64,000 bases of DNA from Pogona vitticeps (taxonomy: Eukaryota; Chordata; Lepidosauria; Squamata; Agamidae): contig NC_135789.1 in the NCBI RefSeq assembly GCF_051106095.1, positions 23,369,764 to 23,433,763 on the forward strand. The letters run 5' to 3'. Shown here in pieces: positions 47,251 through 58,999 of this stretch (the stretch's first letter is position 1; every line of letters begins with the position of its first letter). Both the position numbers and the translations under genes were made by a program. Under the pieces are notes generated by a model. It ran no database searches. It worked only from the letters and a program-made list of their open reading frames with translations, and had not been told where the DNA came from.

Positions 47251-47970
47251 ATTTGTGGATCTGGACACCTCCAACAGGCGGATTGAATTTGGAAGGGTCA
47301 CTTACTTCATACTCCACAGAGCGAAGGACTGCGGATTGGGAAAATAAGCCTCACTTAGGACAGCAGGGCTTGACTTACTGCAGCCGCTTGCTACCTTCTG
47401 AGTATAATGTTATTTTATTTTTTTATCACACACATTTTGCCTCCATGTCTCTGCCCCCCCCAAAAAAAGCTCCAGAGGTAGGTTAAACATAGCATTATAA
47501 TTAAAAATAATGAGATAAATAGCAGGCTTCAATTAAACTGTTAAAACAGGCAGCTACAAAATATGAGGCATACAATAACCCGGTCAGTTTAAAAATAAAT
47601 GCCTGTGGCGGATGTTGAAAATTGATTTGAAGGCACTGGAGATGGTGGGTTTTTTTAAAGTCACTCTTGCATGCATAAACACAGAATATTGCCCTTTAGA
47701 ACAGATAATGGCCCATCTCTCCTGCTTTAGAAGGTTGTTGGGCAGATAAAAGGGAACGAGCAAAATACAATCATCCATCTACCCAGGTTTTGGTTACGTG
47801 AAAGGACGTTCGGATGGATTCACTGGGAACTAAGTGGCCACTTTTAGCCTTTGGCATCAACACCCATTGAAATCAATTGGACCAGCTTCTGAGAAGACCC
47901 GGGAGGATTCTAGCCACGATTCCCAACAAAATGATGCTTCAAATATTGCCTGGAACCAAATATTCCTCTT
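47251..47970. other. Upstream flanking DNA; candidate conserved block 47490-47780
   Basis: 47490-47780 is AT-rich, non-repetitive and contains TAATTAAA-type words. Conservation is untested. Confidence 0.3.
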
Positions 47971-47974
47971 CCTC

Positions 47975-48108
47975 ATAGCTCAAGAGTTTAGGTCTCTGGA
48001 GCTGTGGAGCCGGAGGTTGGGTGTTCGAATCCCGACTGGGCTTCCCTGAGACGGGCTGGACTGGATGTTGATCTATAAGCGTCCCCTTCCAGCACTGCAG
48101 TTTGAAGA
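47975..48108 (+). mobile_element. tRNA-derived SINE with CR1-like 3' tail
   Basis: GTCTCTGGAGCTGTGGAGCC, B box GTGTTCGAATCCC, tail GACGGGCTGGACTGGATG then CGTCCCCTTCCAGCACTGCA. Same family as 13085. Confidence 0.8.
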
Positions 48109-48120
48109 TGGATGGATGGA

Positions 48121-48147
48121 TTATTTGTTTGTTTGTTTGTTTGTTTA
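48121..48147. repeat. (GTTT)n microsatellite
   Basis: A tetramer run after the SINE, followed by a reptile CCCACCTTTCTCC word; (GAT)n at 48177-48193. Confidence 0.85.
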
Positions 48148-48149
48148 TG

Positions 48150-49200
48150 TCCCACCTTTCTCCTAAAAATTACCCATGATGATGATGATGATGACCTTTG
48201 ATTTCATGCAGCCTCAAAACACAAGACTTGAAACTTCTGCCCTTCTGTTGGTTTTCTCCTTTTGAACTGGCCATGATCCAGATGTGTAGTCGGTCTAAAG
48301 ACCAGTGCCTTGACACTCATAGGAGTGGTTATATAAATCAAAGAATTAAAATAAAATAAAATACTATATAGGCTTTCAGGACCCAGCCAAGCAAATACAG
48401 GAGAAGTAGGGAAATGGACGGAAAGGGGAGGTACGGTCCAACGAGCGCCCTGTGGGAATAAAACGCCGGCCCACTTTCTGTTGCTTTTCAAATTTGGACA
48501 CTTGGACGGAATTCAGAATTCTTCAGCATTTTTTCGTTGGCGAAAGGGCCGTTTCTCCATCCCATCAGCCTTGGAATTTGAAATTGGATCGAATGGTTTG
48601 GTCGCAGGATCCGCCTCCGCGTTGTCCCGGACGTCGGACAAAACACGCCTCCTTGGTGGCCGCCAGCCTGCGCGGTTGGGGGTAGATGGGACCTGGAGTC
48701 ATTTCACACACACACACCCCTTTACGAGGGGAGGCAAAGGTGCCAGATTCACACGGAGCACATTTTGGACGAGGGCGCCTCCGTGGATGAGGAATCAGGT
48801 GGATGGCTCAGGTGATGGGCCTTCTGCCGGTAACCATGGAAACCCATGATTGTTCACCCGAGCAGTCCGGTGAGCTCGGATCCTGCGCGCTTCACCATCT
48901 GGGTTCCTGTGGCCCTTTGGGGAATTGAGGCGAGGGAAAGCTCCATTTTGCTTCCACCTGAGGGGCTGAGCACACCGTTTTTCTGCCTGAACGACAAAAT
49001 GGAGCTCTTCAAATTTGTGATGATGCCGTATTCTCCTTTTTTTTCTTTTTCATCATGCACACGTGTTGGATTGTGGGTGTTTTTTTTTTAAGGGCGGGGG
49101 AGACAGTGCATACAATATTCCCCCCCACAGTTTGAATCAGAATCCTCCTGCTGGTGGGTGACATCCAGATGTGAGAGGCTTCTGGCCTGCTGAACTCCAT
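48150..49200. other. Upstream flanking DNA
   Basis: Nothing recognised beyond short simple repeats. Confidence 0.35.
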
Positions 49201-49205
49201 AATAT

Positions 49206-49400
49206 CATTCCCTTTATTATTTATCTTTCCCCAACGGACCTTAAAGGGTTCTTTTCTGTCTTCACAACAACCCTCCAGAGGAGGTTTAAGCTGAGGAATG
49301 TAGGTTGGCCCCAGGTCTCCCCATAAAGTGGATGGCTGTGCAGGAATTTGAACCCAGAACTTCCCTCTTCCTCAGAACCGCTGAGGTTGTGTCGTCTTCT
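49206..49400 (-). mobile_element. tRNA-derived SINE
   Basis: CTTCACAACAACCCTCCAGA, GGCCCCAGGTCTCCCCATAA and AGGAATTTGAACCCAGAACT give the family's minus-orientation order with a degraded B box. Confidence 0.6.
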
Positions 49401-50000
49401 CACGTGACCTCTTGTGGCAAGGAGTTCCATAAGATCAATCAGGGGGCACAGCTTGACCCCAGGTGAGGTGAGATCTTGAAAACGTGTCTTTAATGATACC
49501 GAACCCTGGTTCCAGATATCCAGAAGTGCTCCTCAGTTCTGTAAATACCCAGATCGGAAATCAAAGCCGAATGCTTTTTGCACGGAGCAAACTCAACCTC
49601 CCTCCCTCCCGCAGACAGGCGGCTCCATCTGTTTGCCATAAACTTCCTTTCTAGCTTCCAAAGACACCAGGGAGTGTGGAGTTTTCCAAGAAACATGTTA
49701 ACACTTCTTTTTCTGCCAGAGAAAAAGGGGAGGAATCGTACGCACATTATCCCCAGCGAAGTGCTTGCCGAAAAAAGAGAGGCAGCCAAGGGGGTCACGA
49801 GCCAACAGACGCCCAGCATGGCACCTTTGGAAAAAGCCCAATATTTACTACTTAGAAGCAGTCACTAAAATATCCTAAGTAATAAAACAAAAATAGCACC
49901 AACATGCAGATGTAGAGACATTGCTTTGCAAGACAGAAGTCGCTCTTAAAGCAAGGAAAAGCCTTAATTTTCTCTGGAAGCATAGAGGTACAGGTGGAGG
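49401..50000. other. Upstream flanking DNA
   Basis: Nothing recognised. Confidence 0.3.
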
Positions 50001-50004
50001 AACT

Positions 50005-50096
50005 GTATTTTTCTGTGTATAAGACGCCCCCCCCCCCACTTTTCTAATCCAAAATTAAGAAATCTAAGTGGGGCGTAGCAAGCATAGGGGGCGTTA
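50005..50096 (-). mobile_element. MITE, CCGTATTTT-type, partial copy 4
   Basis: TGTATTTTTCTGTGTATAAG, a poly-C run, then CTTTTCTAATCCAAAATTAA is the reverse of the right half of copies 1-3. Confidence 0.75.
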
Positions 50097-50800
50097 TTGG
50101 CTTTTCTGGCGAGTCTGGTCTTCTTGTGATATGCCACAAATTAAGTCATGTTTGTTTCTGAAGAGAATTTAGGCTTGCTTTGTTCCAGAACTCATTTATT
50201 GGGCTTTACAGCTTGGTAGCATCTGTAAAGTTATTATCTGATACCACCTTTCAAATGAGTTATTTTCTCTTCTCACATTTCTTGAGTGTCCAGTTTTCTC
50301 ATCTATATAGCAAAGTACAGACCACCTTCAACCATCTTAATTTCAGCACCATCAACACTGAATTTATATAATTATTTTCTAGTCCTCCTAATACTTGTCT
50401 TCTCAATGTTCAACTATAATCTTGTTCTTGTACTTTCTTCTCTAACTTTCACCAGTAGTTGTATTTCCTGCTAGTAACAAAGTCTCATTTCCAGATCTGA
50501 AACGAGTGGTGACTTTTCCACCAATGTTTGCTGCTTTTCTCTCCATCGAATCCAGGCTTCTGCATGGCATGTTCTCCACGTAGGTTGAACAGATCTGGAG
50601 GTCAAATATATCATAGTTTGGCTTTTTTTTTTTTTTGGTCCATTGAAAACCATTCTGTTTCTCTGTATTCTGCCCTAACTATAAGTAGCCTCTTGTCCCT
50701 GTTATGCACGAGAAGTGCTGTTCTAAATGTTTCATTTAATTTGATCCCACTTGTTTCTGACATAAACAAGAGCAAGGCTTTGTTTCCCACAATAGCTTTT
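50097..50800 (-). mobile_element. Old RTE-like LINE relic
   Basis: Minus-strand traces: LNIEKTSI (compare LNIxKTKI), a SVDGAEIKMVEGGLYFAI-like string and AYHKKTRLARKAN, in broken frames. Consistent with an ancient APE-type LINE; clade uncertain. Confidence 0.4.
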
Positions 50801-50999
50801 TAATTAGAAGGAAGAAGGAGCAAGGTATATTTTATCCTCCTACTTTTTATGCTTCCTGGCCACCCACTCTTGCAAACACAACCCGGAATTAGACAAACAT
50901 TAGGCCTGGTCGTACTCAAGGCCTTAATCTTCATAATGGAGCCACTAGAGGTAAGATTTCCAGGACTACAGATGCCATAATTCTCCATTCTCAGAGGTC

Positions 51000-51004
51000 T
51001 TATC
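51000..51004. repeat. Target site duplication TTATC (left) of gypsy copy B
   Basis: Directly precedes TGTTACATAC. Confidence 0.92.
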
Positions 51005-51538
51005 TGTTACATACAGCACTGATGTTACCTGTCTGTCATGGGTTTGGAGGGAAAGTTCCATCCTATGGGGAGTGGAAGGCGGGACATCAGGAGGAGGGGC
51101 TGTACTGTATAAATATGTGATGCCTGTGTGGTGAGAGAGAGACACTGTGTGAGACACTGGGATGTGACGAAGCAGCAGCTGGGAAGAAGAAGCTGTTGTG
51201 GGAGTCTGTGTGTCAGACAGGGTACTACTGTGTGTCAGAGTACCAACCTGATAGGTTCAGGTGTCTGTTGGGTAGCCAGAACTGAAAGGTTCAGGGTCTG
51301 TGCTTCCAGTTAAGGGTTCTGTGTGAACCAAACTGTGTGTATGTATGAGTGAGAATAAGCCACGTTACTTTATCCTATTCACCTAATTGTTTTAATTACC
51401 CTGTGTGTATTTAAATAAACCTTATTCTGTTAATTGTTTAAAAATCCATCCCTGGTCTGTGTGACTTCTTATAGGGAATGGTTGGTGGCAGCTTAGTGTA
51501 ACTGTGTGACACATCCCAGTAGGTCTGGGTTTGTCACA
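51005..51538 (+). repeat. 5' LTR of gypsy copy B (534 bp)
   Basis: Begins TGTTACATAC, ends GGGTTTGTCACA. TATA-like TATAAATA at 51108-51115 and AATAAA at 51414-51419. Confidence 0.95.
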
Positions 51539-54500
51539 TTGATTGGTGTCCAGCGTGTGGGATACGACTGGTCCAGTTGTCCAGTGGTCCAGCAAAGCCT
51601 TGGCAAGTGTGCCCAGAGCAAGGGGGGTCTAGTCAGGGACAGTCTGAGGCGCGTAGGTAATCTTCTATGTGTACCTCACGGGGAGGTGCGCTAGTAGAAG
51701 AACGTGCCAACTGGGGAGACTTAGATTAAGGTGCTCTGAGGCAGCCTAGTTTTGGCGGGAAAAAGCTGAGGCAAAACTGCGTAGTAACAGTGAGCTAGCT
51801 TGCCAGCTGAGAGGCCCAGCAGAGGGGGGTAGGCTCTGACTCGATACTGTTGCAATTTAAGTGCTGAAGAACAGCAGCAATCTCTAGGGAGAGCTGGTTC
51901 TGAGGCAAAAAGGAAAAAAGTGGTCGTTTTATTTTGAGGCTTGACTTTTTAAAGCAGCCTGTTCTGAGGGGGGGTATGCCCTTGACTCGAAGCCAAGTAG
52001 CAGACATGAGTGAAGTGAAAGACCCCCAGATTGACCAAGGTTCTGAGGATGAATTTGGCTCAGTGCAAGGTGACAGCACAGGAGAGCAGAACCCAGAACT
52101 CAGAAAATTGATCCTAGTCCAACAGCATGAACAGAGGATGAGGCAATTTGAAATGGAGGAAAGGGAGAGGCAGGAAAGATTGGAGAGAGAGAGAATGGCG
52201 TTTGAATTAAAGAGATTGGAACTGATGAACAAGAACAATAATAACAATAGGGATTCTGAGGGAGGCCAATTGTCTAAGGCTGACCTGAAGAAATTCCCTG
52301 TGTACCACAAGGGAGATTGTCCTGAGGTGTTCTTTTCCTTAGTGGAAAGAGCGTTTGTGGACTTCTCAGTGAGGGAAACTGAGAAGATGACCATCATGCG
52401 GTCTTTAATCAGTGGTAGCCTGGCTGAGGTTTATGCCGAGATGCCTGAGGAACTGATGAAAGATTTTGCAGAGTTTAAAAAACTGGTGTTTGCAAGACAT
52501 GGGATAAATGCAGAGCAGCTGAGACAAAGATTCAGGTCCCTCACCAAGAAGCCAGAGCAGACTTTTACCCAAGTGGGGGCCCAATTGGTGAGGCTGCTTG
52601 AGAAATGGCTATCGCAGGAAGGAACAGAGACCTATGAGCAGCTTAAAGACTTGATAGCACTGGAACAGTTCTATTCAGTCCTGCATGGGGAATTGAAATT
52701 CCAGGTGAGGGAAAGGAAACCGAAATCTGTGGCAGCAGCCGCAGAGATTGCAGATTTTATTTCCCAAATAAGAAAGCCCTTGGGTGAGGGGAAATCTGTA
52801 GGTAAACCCAAAGAAACCTACAGCAAGTACTCTCAGGGACCAGGGAAAAGCCAGCAAGGGGGAGGGGCCCATGGTGAAGGGAAGCCCTCAGACATGAAAC
52901 CAAGACCTCAGATTTTGGAGGGAAAACCAAAACAAGATGAGAGAGAATCAAAATACACCAGAAAGTGTTATTTCTGTCAGGGAAAGGGTCATCTAATCTC
53001 AGAGTGTGAGAAATTGAAGCAGCTAAAAGGAATGGTGCCTCAGGAGTCTAGTGGGACCAAGCCAAAAGCTGTGTTCTGTGTCCAGAAAGAGCAAGGCTCA
53101 GTGTCACAGAGGGAGCCTGTTGCCATGGCTACTCAGTCTGGAACAGCTACCTCTGCTGATCAGGCGGAGGAAAATGGTCCTCTTGTGGAGGTAAAGCGCT
53201 GCTTGCTGATAAAAACAGATTCTCAGTGGTTTGAGACAGCAGGGGTGGACGTAGGAATACTTGACCGTCAGTATAGGGGGCTGCGGGACACTTGTTCCCA
53301 GGTAACCCTGTGCCATCCAGATATTATTCCCAGGGAGTTTATAATCCCAAATGAGAGCATGAAGGTGGCAGGGATTGAGGGGCAGGTAATCTCTCTGCCA
53401 GTAGCAGAGGTACCTGTCAACTTTCAAGGCTGGAGGGGAGATTGGCGGCTAGCGATTTCATCGACTCTGCCAGCAGCCGTGCTCGTGGGAAATGACCTGG
53501 CTGAACATGTGAAACGGGTGCTAGTGATTACACGCTCACAAGCCACCACAGGGACAGTTCAGGGGGGTAATGATGAGCCAGAGACGGAAGCAGATCAGGG
53601 AGTTCTGTAAACAATGTGATGTGTGTCAAAGGCAGGGGAATAACCGCGACAGGACCAAAGCAAAGTTGTGCCCTTTGCCTGTGATTGACACTCCGTTCAA
53701 ATGCATAGGGGTGGATATTGTGGGACCTTTGCCCAAGGCCACAAAGAGGGGGAATAGGTTCATTCTAACCATTGTGGACCATGCCACAAGGTATCCTGAA
53801 GCCATACCCTTGACTAACATTGAAACTAACACAGTGGCCGATGCTTTGGTGGGGTATATGTCCAGGATGGGATTTGCCTCAGAGATAATCACAGATTTGG
53901 GCGCATCGTTCACATCAAAGCTCATGAAACGCTTATGGCAAATCTGTGGAATTAAGCACAAGGAAACCACTGCCTATCATCCGGAAAGTAATGGGTTAAC
54001 TGAGAAGTTCAATGGGACTCTAATGCGCATGATTAGGGCTTACTTGGCAGAGAATCCAAACAATTGGGACCAGAAGCTGCAATCCCTTTTGTTTGCTTAT
54101 CGATCAGTGCCACAAGCCAGTACCGGGTTCAGTCCATTTGAACTTTTATTTGGAAGAAGGGTGAAAGGGCCTCTTGATTTGATCAAACAAAATTGGGAGC
54201 AGATCACCCAGGATGACCCACAAGACGTTGTGACTTACATAGACACCTTGATGAATGACCTAAGGAGAAATCTAGAGCTGGCAGCAGAAAACCTGCAAGC
54301 TCAGAAGGTCAGACAGAAAACATGGTATGACCACAAAGCTAGAGAGAGGCACTTTGACCCAGGGGAGGAAGTGCTTTGGCTTAGGCCCTGCAGAGAGAAT
54401 AAACTGCAGCTCAAATGGGCGGGACCATATAGGGTCATTTCCAAGATGTCAGACCTGAACTACCTAATAGAGCAGGAGGAGAACCAAGCAAGGAGGGTGG

Positions 54501-56314
54501 TTCATGTGAAGGCCCTAAAACCCTACTACAGAGGGGAACAGAGGGTTTTATTCGCGATAAAAGCAGCTGAGAGCGAGGAAGCTGAGTTACCCTTCTGGGA
54601 GGGTAGAGGGGAAGTAAAATACAACCCAGAGGAGGTAAAGATCAGTCCTGCACTCACCCAAGACCAGCAGCAAGAACTAAAAATGCTGCTTAGTAAATAT
54701 CAACAGGTGTTTTCCAACAAGCCGGGGATAGTGAAGGGAGTGATGCATCGGATCCACACAGGGGATGCACCCCCGCAGGCAGTATCCCCATACCGAGTAA
54801 CGGGACCCTATAGGGACAAGGTGCGGAAGGAGCTGGACGAAATGCTGAGGGAGAACATAATCGTCCCCTCTTCTAGTCCTTGGTCCTCTCCGATAGTCCT
54901 TGTGGACAAGCCTGATGGGAGCATTAGGTTTTGTGTTGATTACAGGAAATTAAACCGTGTAACCACTCCTGATGCCTACCCAATGCCCAGGCTAGACAAC
55001 CTGATTGAAACCATAGGGGGTTGTCGGTTCATCTCATCATTGGACCTGGTAAAGGGATATTGGCAATTAAGAATTGATCCCAGGGATCAAGAAAAGACTG
55101 CCTTTTGCAGCCCTTTTGGTCTCTATGAGTTTCGAGTCCTGAGCTTTGGTCTCAGAAATGCACCAGCCACATTCCAAAGGCTGATAGACCAGACCTTGGC
55201 AGGGCTCAGTGACTTTACAGTGGCCTACATTGACGACATAGGGATCTTCAGTAATACCTGGGAAGATCACCTGATACACCTGGAGTTAGTGCTGCAGAGG
55301 TTAAGTGCAGCAGGGCTAACAGTAAAGGCCAGCAAGTGTCAGCTGGGTAGCCCAGAAATAAAATACTTGGGTCACATGGTAGGGGGAGGAGTGATAAAAC
55401 CCCTGGAGGCCAAAATAGAAGCTGTTCGTGATTGGCCTAGACCCAACACCAAGAAAAAGGTCAAATCATTTCTTGGGTTGGTGGGCTACTACAGAAAGTT
55501 CATCCCGAGGTTTAGCGAGATTGCGGCCCCGCTGACCGATCTGACGAGGAAGAAGGCTGATGACCGCATCCCGTGGACCAGCGACTGTGAGGCGGCGTTC
55601 CAGAGGTTGAAGGAGGCGTTAATCAACTATCCTGTCCTGCGGGCTCCAGACTTCGACCGGGAGTTCATCATCTACACCGATGCGTCTAACAGCGGGGTAG
55701 GAGCAGTTCTGTGCCAGGAGGATGAGAATGGTGACCAGCATCCAGTGTCCTACCTGAGTAGGAAACTTCAAAAAGGTGAGAGACATTTGGCAACCGTGGA
55801 GAAGGAGTGTTTGGCCATAGTCTACGCGATCCAGAAGGCCAAGCCTTACATCTGGGGAAGACATTTTATTCTGTGTACTGACCATTCACCATTGCAATGG
55901 TTAAAGACAATGAAAACCCACAATAGCAAACTTATGAGGTGGGCTTTAAACCTACAGGACTATGACTTTGAAGTGAAGGTGGTCAGAGGGTCAGTGAACT
56001 GTGTTGCTGACGCCTTATCAAGAAGACCTGAAGAATGAAGACGGCGAAAGAAACATGGACTATATGTATATATAATGATGACAAAAAGTTAAATGTACCT
56101 GTTTGTTGAATTTGGTTTGTATGAATAAAGGTAAATTGATGTAATGTATATGGTAAATGTTTAAATGCCTATTTGCTATGGTTAACTTAGAGTGTAAGTA
56201 TGAGTAAGTATAATATGGTATGTATAACTGTTGTTGTGTATTTTATTCAGGTTGTTTTTTTGGTGAAAAGCACGTTAGCTTTCCCCCTACAAAACAACTT
56301 ATAAAGAGGGGAGG

Positions 56315-56758
56315 TGTTACATACAGCACTGATGTTACCTGTCTGTCATGGGTTTGGAGGGAAAGTTCCATCCTATGGGGAGTGGAAGGCGGGACATCAG
56401 GAGGAGGGGCTGTACTGTATAAATATGTGATGCCTGTGTGGTGAGAGAGAGACACTGTGTGAGACACTGGGTTGTGACGAAGCAGCAGCTGGGAAGAAGA
56501 AGCTGTTGTGGGAGTCTGTGTGTCAGACAGGGTACTACTGTGTGTCAGAGTACCAACCTGATAGGTTCAGGTGTCTGTTGGGTAGCCAGAACTGAAAGGT
56601 TCAGGGTCTGTGCTTCCAGTTAAGGGTTCTGTGTGAACCAAACTGTGTGTATGTATGAGTGAGAATAAGCCACGTTACTTTATCCTATTCACCTAATTGT
56701 TTTAATTACCCTGTGTGTAATCAATGTGACAAACCCAGACCTACTGGGATGTGTCACA
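56315..56758 (+). repeat. 3' LTR of gypsy copy B with inverted tip
   Basis: It matches the 5' LTR over about 400 bp (one difference seen by eye), then carries a short inverted copy of the LTR end (about 56720-56758) before the TTATC duplication. Confidence 0.9.
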
Positions 56759-56763
56759 TTATC
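56759..56763. repeat. Target site duplication TTATC (right) of gypsy copy B
   Basis: Second TTATC, immediately after ...GTGTCACA. Confidence 0.9.
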
Positions 56764-57025
56764 TACCTTTAAAAAATCTCAGTGTGGCTCACCTGGGAGA
56801 TAGGCCTAAACTGGGAGGCTTAGCTAGGCCTAGCTTCCTTCTCAGAACAGCTATCAAGGAAGCAGGAACAGGAAGCTCAGGCCGAGCTAGGCCGAGCTCA
56901 GCTTCAAGGCCTTCCACTCAGGTGAGCCACACTGAGGTCTGTATGATACGTACAACCTCCAGAATGGAGAATTATGGCATCTGTAGTCCACAAAATCCAA
57001 AAATCTCACCCCTAGGTGCCAGTCT

Positions 57026-57625
57026 TAACGTATTAACATTTGGAAGTTACTGCTGTTAAGATTCTGCCACACACCGGGGGGGGGGGGGGGGAGGCAGCAC
57101 CCAGCTTGCTTGCAAGTAAATTTCATTAAAGAGCCCAGTGCGATTTGCTCCAGGCTCCGAGAATGAGGCGATCAAGGCCCCCCCCCCCCGTGCTCATTGC
57201 TGCCGAACTCTAATAAATAAATTACATTTCCTGTCAACAGCTCCTGCCCAAACATCACCAGGAAGGAGATGTTTAAAACAGCTGCTGTTTTGCCAGCAAT
57301 GCAAGCAGACGGCCCGGGGGGGTGGGGTGTGACAGCCGTATCCAGCAACGGCACGAGGCTTTAGGAGAGACTGAAGGGTAGCCGGTTACTGGCCAAAGGG
57401 AGGTGAGTTTATCTGCAGTACTCTCTGCCACAAGATGGGGCAACAACTTTTGGGTTGTCCTTGTCGGCTTTCTTGGGAAGCGATTTCTGCAAAGTAGATA
57501 TGCGGTGGGGGTGGGGTGGGGAAAGATCTCATGGGATCAAGTGTTCTGTGTCCCCCCCCCCTGCTGTCAAGTTAGACTTGATCCTAAGAGAGCTCTCAAG
57601 ATATGTGAGAGATTTAAGGAGCAGG
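57026..57625. other. Upstream flanking DNA with long poly-G/poly-C runs
   Basis: A G-run of about 17 at 57076-57092 and a C-run at 57180-57189. No repeat family or exon. Confidence 0.4.
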
Positions 57626-57628
57626 TTT

Positions 57629-57722
57629 AACAATTCCACACACCCCCAGTGAGTTTACATGGCCGAGTGGGGATTCGAACCCAGGTCCCCAGTGTCTTAG
57701 TCCACCACAACACCACACTGGG
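57629..57722 (-). mobile_element. tRNA-derived SINE fragment
   Basis: The minus strand gives CCAGTGTGGTGTTGTGGTGG and GGGTTCGAATCCCC (B box), then CACTGGGGGTGTGTGGAATT. Same family as 12545. Confidence 0.78.
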
Positions 57723-57869
57723 AATCTCATATCTACCTCTGCAGATATCCTTTCCCAGCAAAAAGAGACGAACACATAAAGGCGCATGAAGGCATTAAGG
57801 AGTGGGGTTGGTAAGCAGGAAGAGCTTTTGAGGAATACTGCCTTTGTAAGCCCCCAGTTGCTTCCTGTT

Positions 57870-58118
57870 CTGGACTCCAAATCCCAGAATCCTCCCTGCT
57901 GGGAATTCCACTTGCCCGGCCCACACCCACTGATACGTTCATTTTTGCTCACCTGGAGAAAAAACAGGGTTGGAAGGCTGCATGGCCTAGAAAAACAGGC
58001 CGAGCAGAATCTGAGCTTCCTGTTTTCTTCCTACAGGCGAGCACAATTTAGGTGCCTGTCGGTATGGCATCTGGTCGGTGGGAACTCCCAGAATGGGGAA
58101 TTCTGGGATTGGGAATCC
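57870..58118. mobile_element. Palindromic MITE (copy c)
   Basis: Outer arms CTGGACTCCAAATCCCAGAA and TTCTGGGATTGGGAATCC; inner arms GCTCACCTGGAG (57943) and CAGGCGAGC (58036); centre CTTCCTGTTTTC. Same layout as copies at 17822 and 50941, uninterrupted. Confidence 0.65.
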
Positions 58119-58310
58119 GGGAAACCTGAATGGCCCCTGTCTGCAGAAGGAGGGAACGGGAAAACCACTTCTGGGGCCACAGCGAAGAACAGCCCTTCAC
58201 TGGGATAATGGGTAACATTTTTAATGGGATATTCAAAAGCCCTAAATATTTGCCTCCACCTCCTCCATTCTGGGCTGAGCGGGCACCGGTTTCCCCTCAG
58301 GTCACCGGGC
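58119..58310. other. Upstream flanking DNA
   Basis: Nothing recognised. Confidence 0.3.
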
Positions 58311-58311
58311 C

Positions 58312-58512
58312 AAACAAGGGGTTTGGGCAAGGAAATAAATCTGGATTCAAGCCACGAAGAAAATTTGAACGGTCACCAGGGTGGACCCAGCTGAAACACA
58401 GGTTGGAAGGGCATCTGCTGGGCAGGCGATAGTTGGAAATTGTGTATGACCAGGAGAAGGGTTGGACTAGATGCCCTTGAGGTTCCCTATAGTTCTACTA
58501 GTCTGTGAATCT
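58312..58512 (+). mobile_element. CR1-like LINE 3' end fragment
   Basis: CACAGGTTGGAAGGGCATCT, GAGAAGGGTTGGACTAGATG and CCCTTGAGGTTCCCTATAGT ending TCTGTGAATCTAT, a CR1-type 3' terminus. Confidence 0.65.
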
Positions 58513-58995
58513 ATAATCCAAATGCTCCTTGCAGATTTCCACCAGGAAGCAAACTCTTGTCTCCCTGACACTCTTGAACAAGTGATGGCCCAAGGTTGCC
58601 GGGGGTGATGAATGGCGGGGGGTAACGAGTCCACTCCGAGTCTTAGTCTGAACTTTAGAGGCACTCTCCCACCTGTGGAACCCTATCCGCAAAACAGTCT
58701 TGGCACCCGAGACAGTGTTTCCAAAGACCAGGGACCGGATTCGTCTCGCCCCACTGAGATCGGATTGCCGACCTCCAAGCCTTTGAACCCGACCTATTAT
58801 TTGACCAAGATGTTGAACTGGCTCTGCCAGAATGACAGCGAGGGACTTGAAACTGGCTGCCCATCCAGAAAAGGGGCCCAGGGATGGGAAATAACTGGCT
58901 CCAGAAAGCAAGCATCTCCTCTAAATGGAGGGCTGTAGAAAGTTCAGTTTTGAGACCCTCTAGGGAATTCTGGGAATCGTAGTCCATTTGTAGAA
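58513..58995. other. Upstream flanking DNA; MITE arm-like word at 58961-58988
   Basis: AGGGAATTCTGGGAATCGTA then GTCC at the end resembles the palindromic MITE arm. Otherwise nothing. Confidence 0.3.
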
Positions 58996-58999
58996 AGTT

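Larger units (their letters stand above)
51005..56758 (+). mobile_element. Ty3/gypsy LTR retrotransposon, Gmr1-like, copy B
   Basis: This is a 5.75-kb plus-strand element flanked by TTATC duplications. Parts: 5' LTR; a primer-binding region TGGTGTCCAGCGTGTGGGAT (51544-51563) that resembles the complement of a tRNA-Leu 3' end; Gag from about 51976 (MPLTRSQ) with coiled coil, SCAN-like capsid segment and CCHC knuckle; a protease region; integrase (53.6-54.5 kb); then RT/RNase H (about 54.6-56.04 kb, with IRFCVDYRKLN, AYIDDIGIFS and YTDASNSGVG); polypurine tract AAAGAGGGGAGG (56303-56314); and a 3' LTR with an atypical end. The domain order is integrase before RT. It is young (LTRs nearly identical where they overlap) but appears broken, about one to two breaks. 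Its LTR subfamily differs from copy A. Confidence 0.95.
50941..57025. mobile_element. Palindromic MITE (copy b), split by gypsy copy B
   Basis: The left arm GGACTACAGATGCCATAATT then CTCCATTCT (50963-50991) is mirrored by AGAATGGAGAATTATGGCAT then CTGTAGTCC (56961-56989). The inner palindrome 56780-56934 has ends CAGTGTGGCTCACCTG and CAGGTGAGCCACACTG. The gypsy element sits between the two halves at TTATC. Confidence 0.75.
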
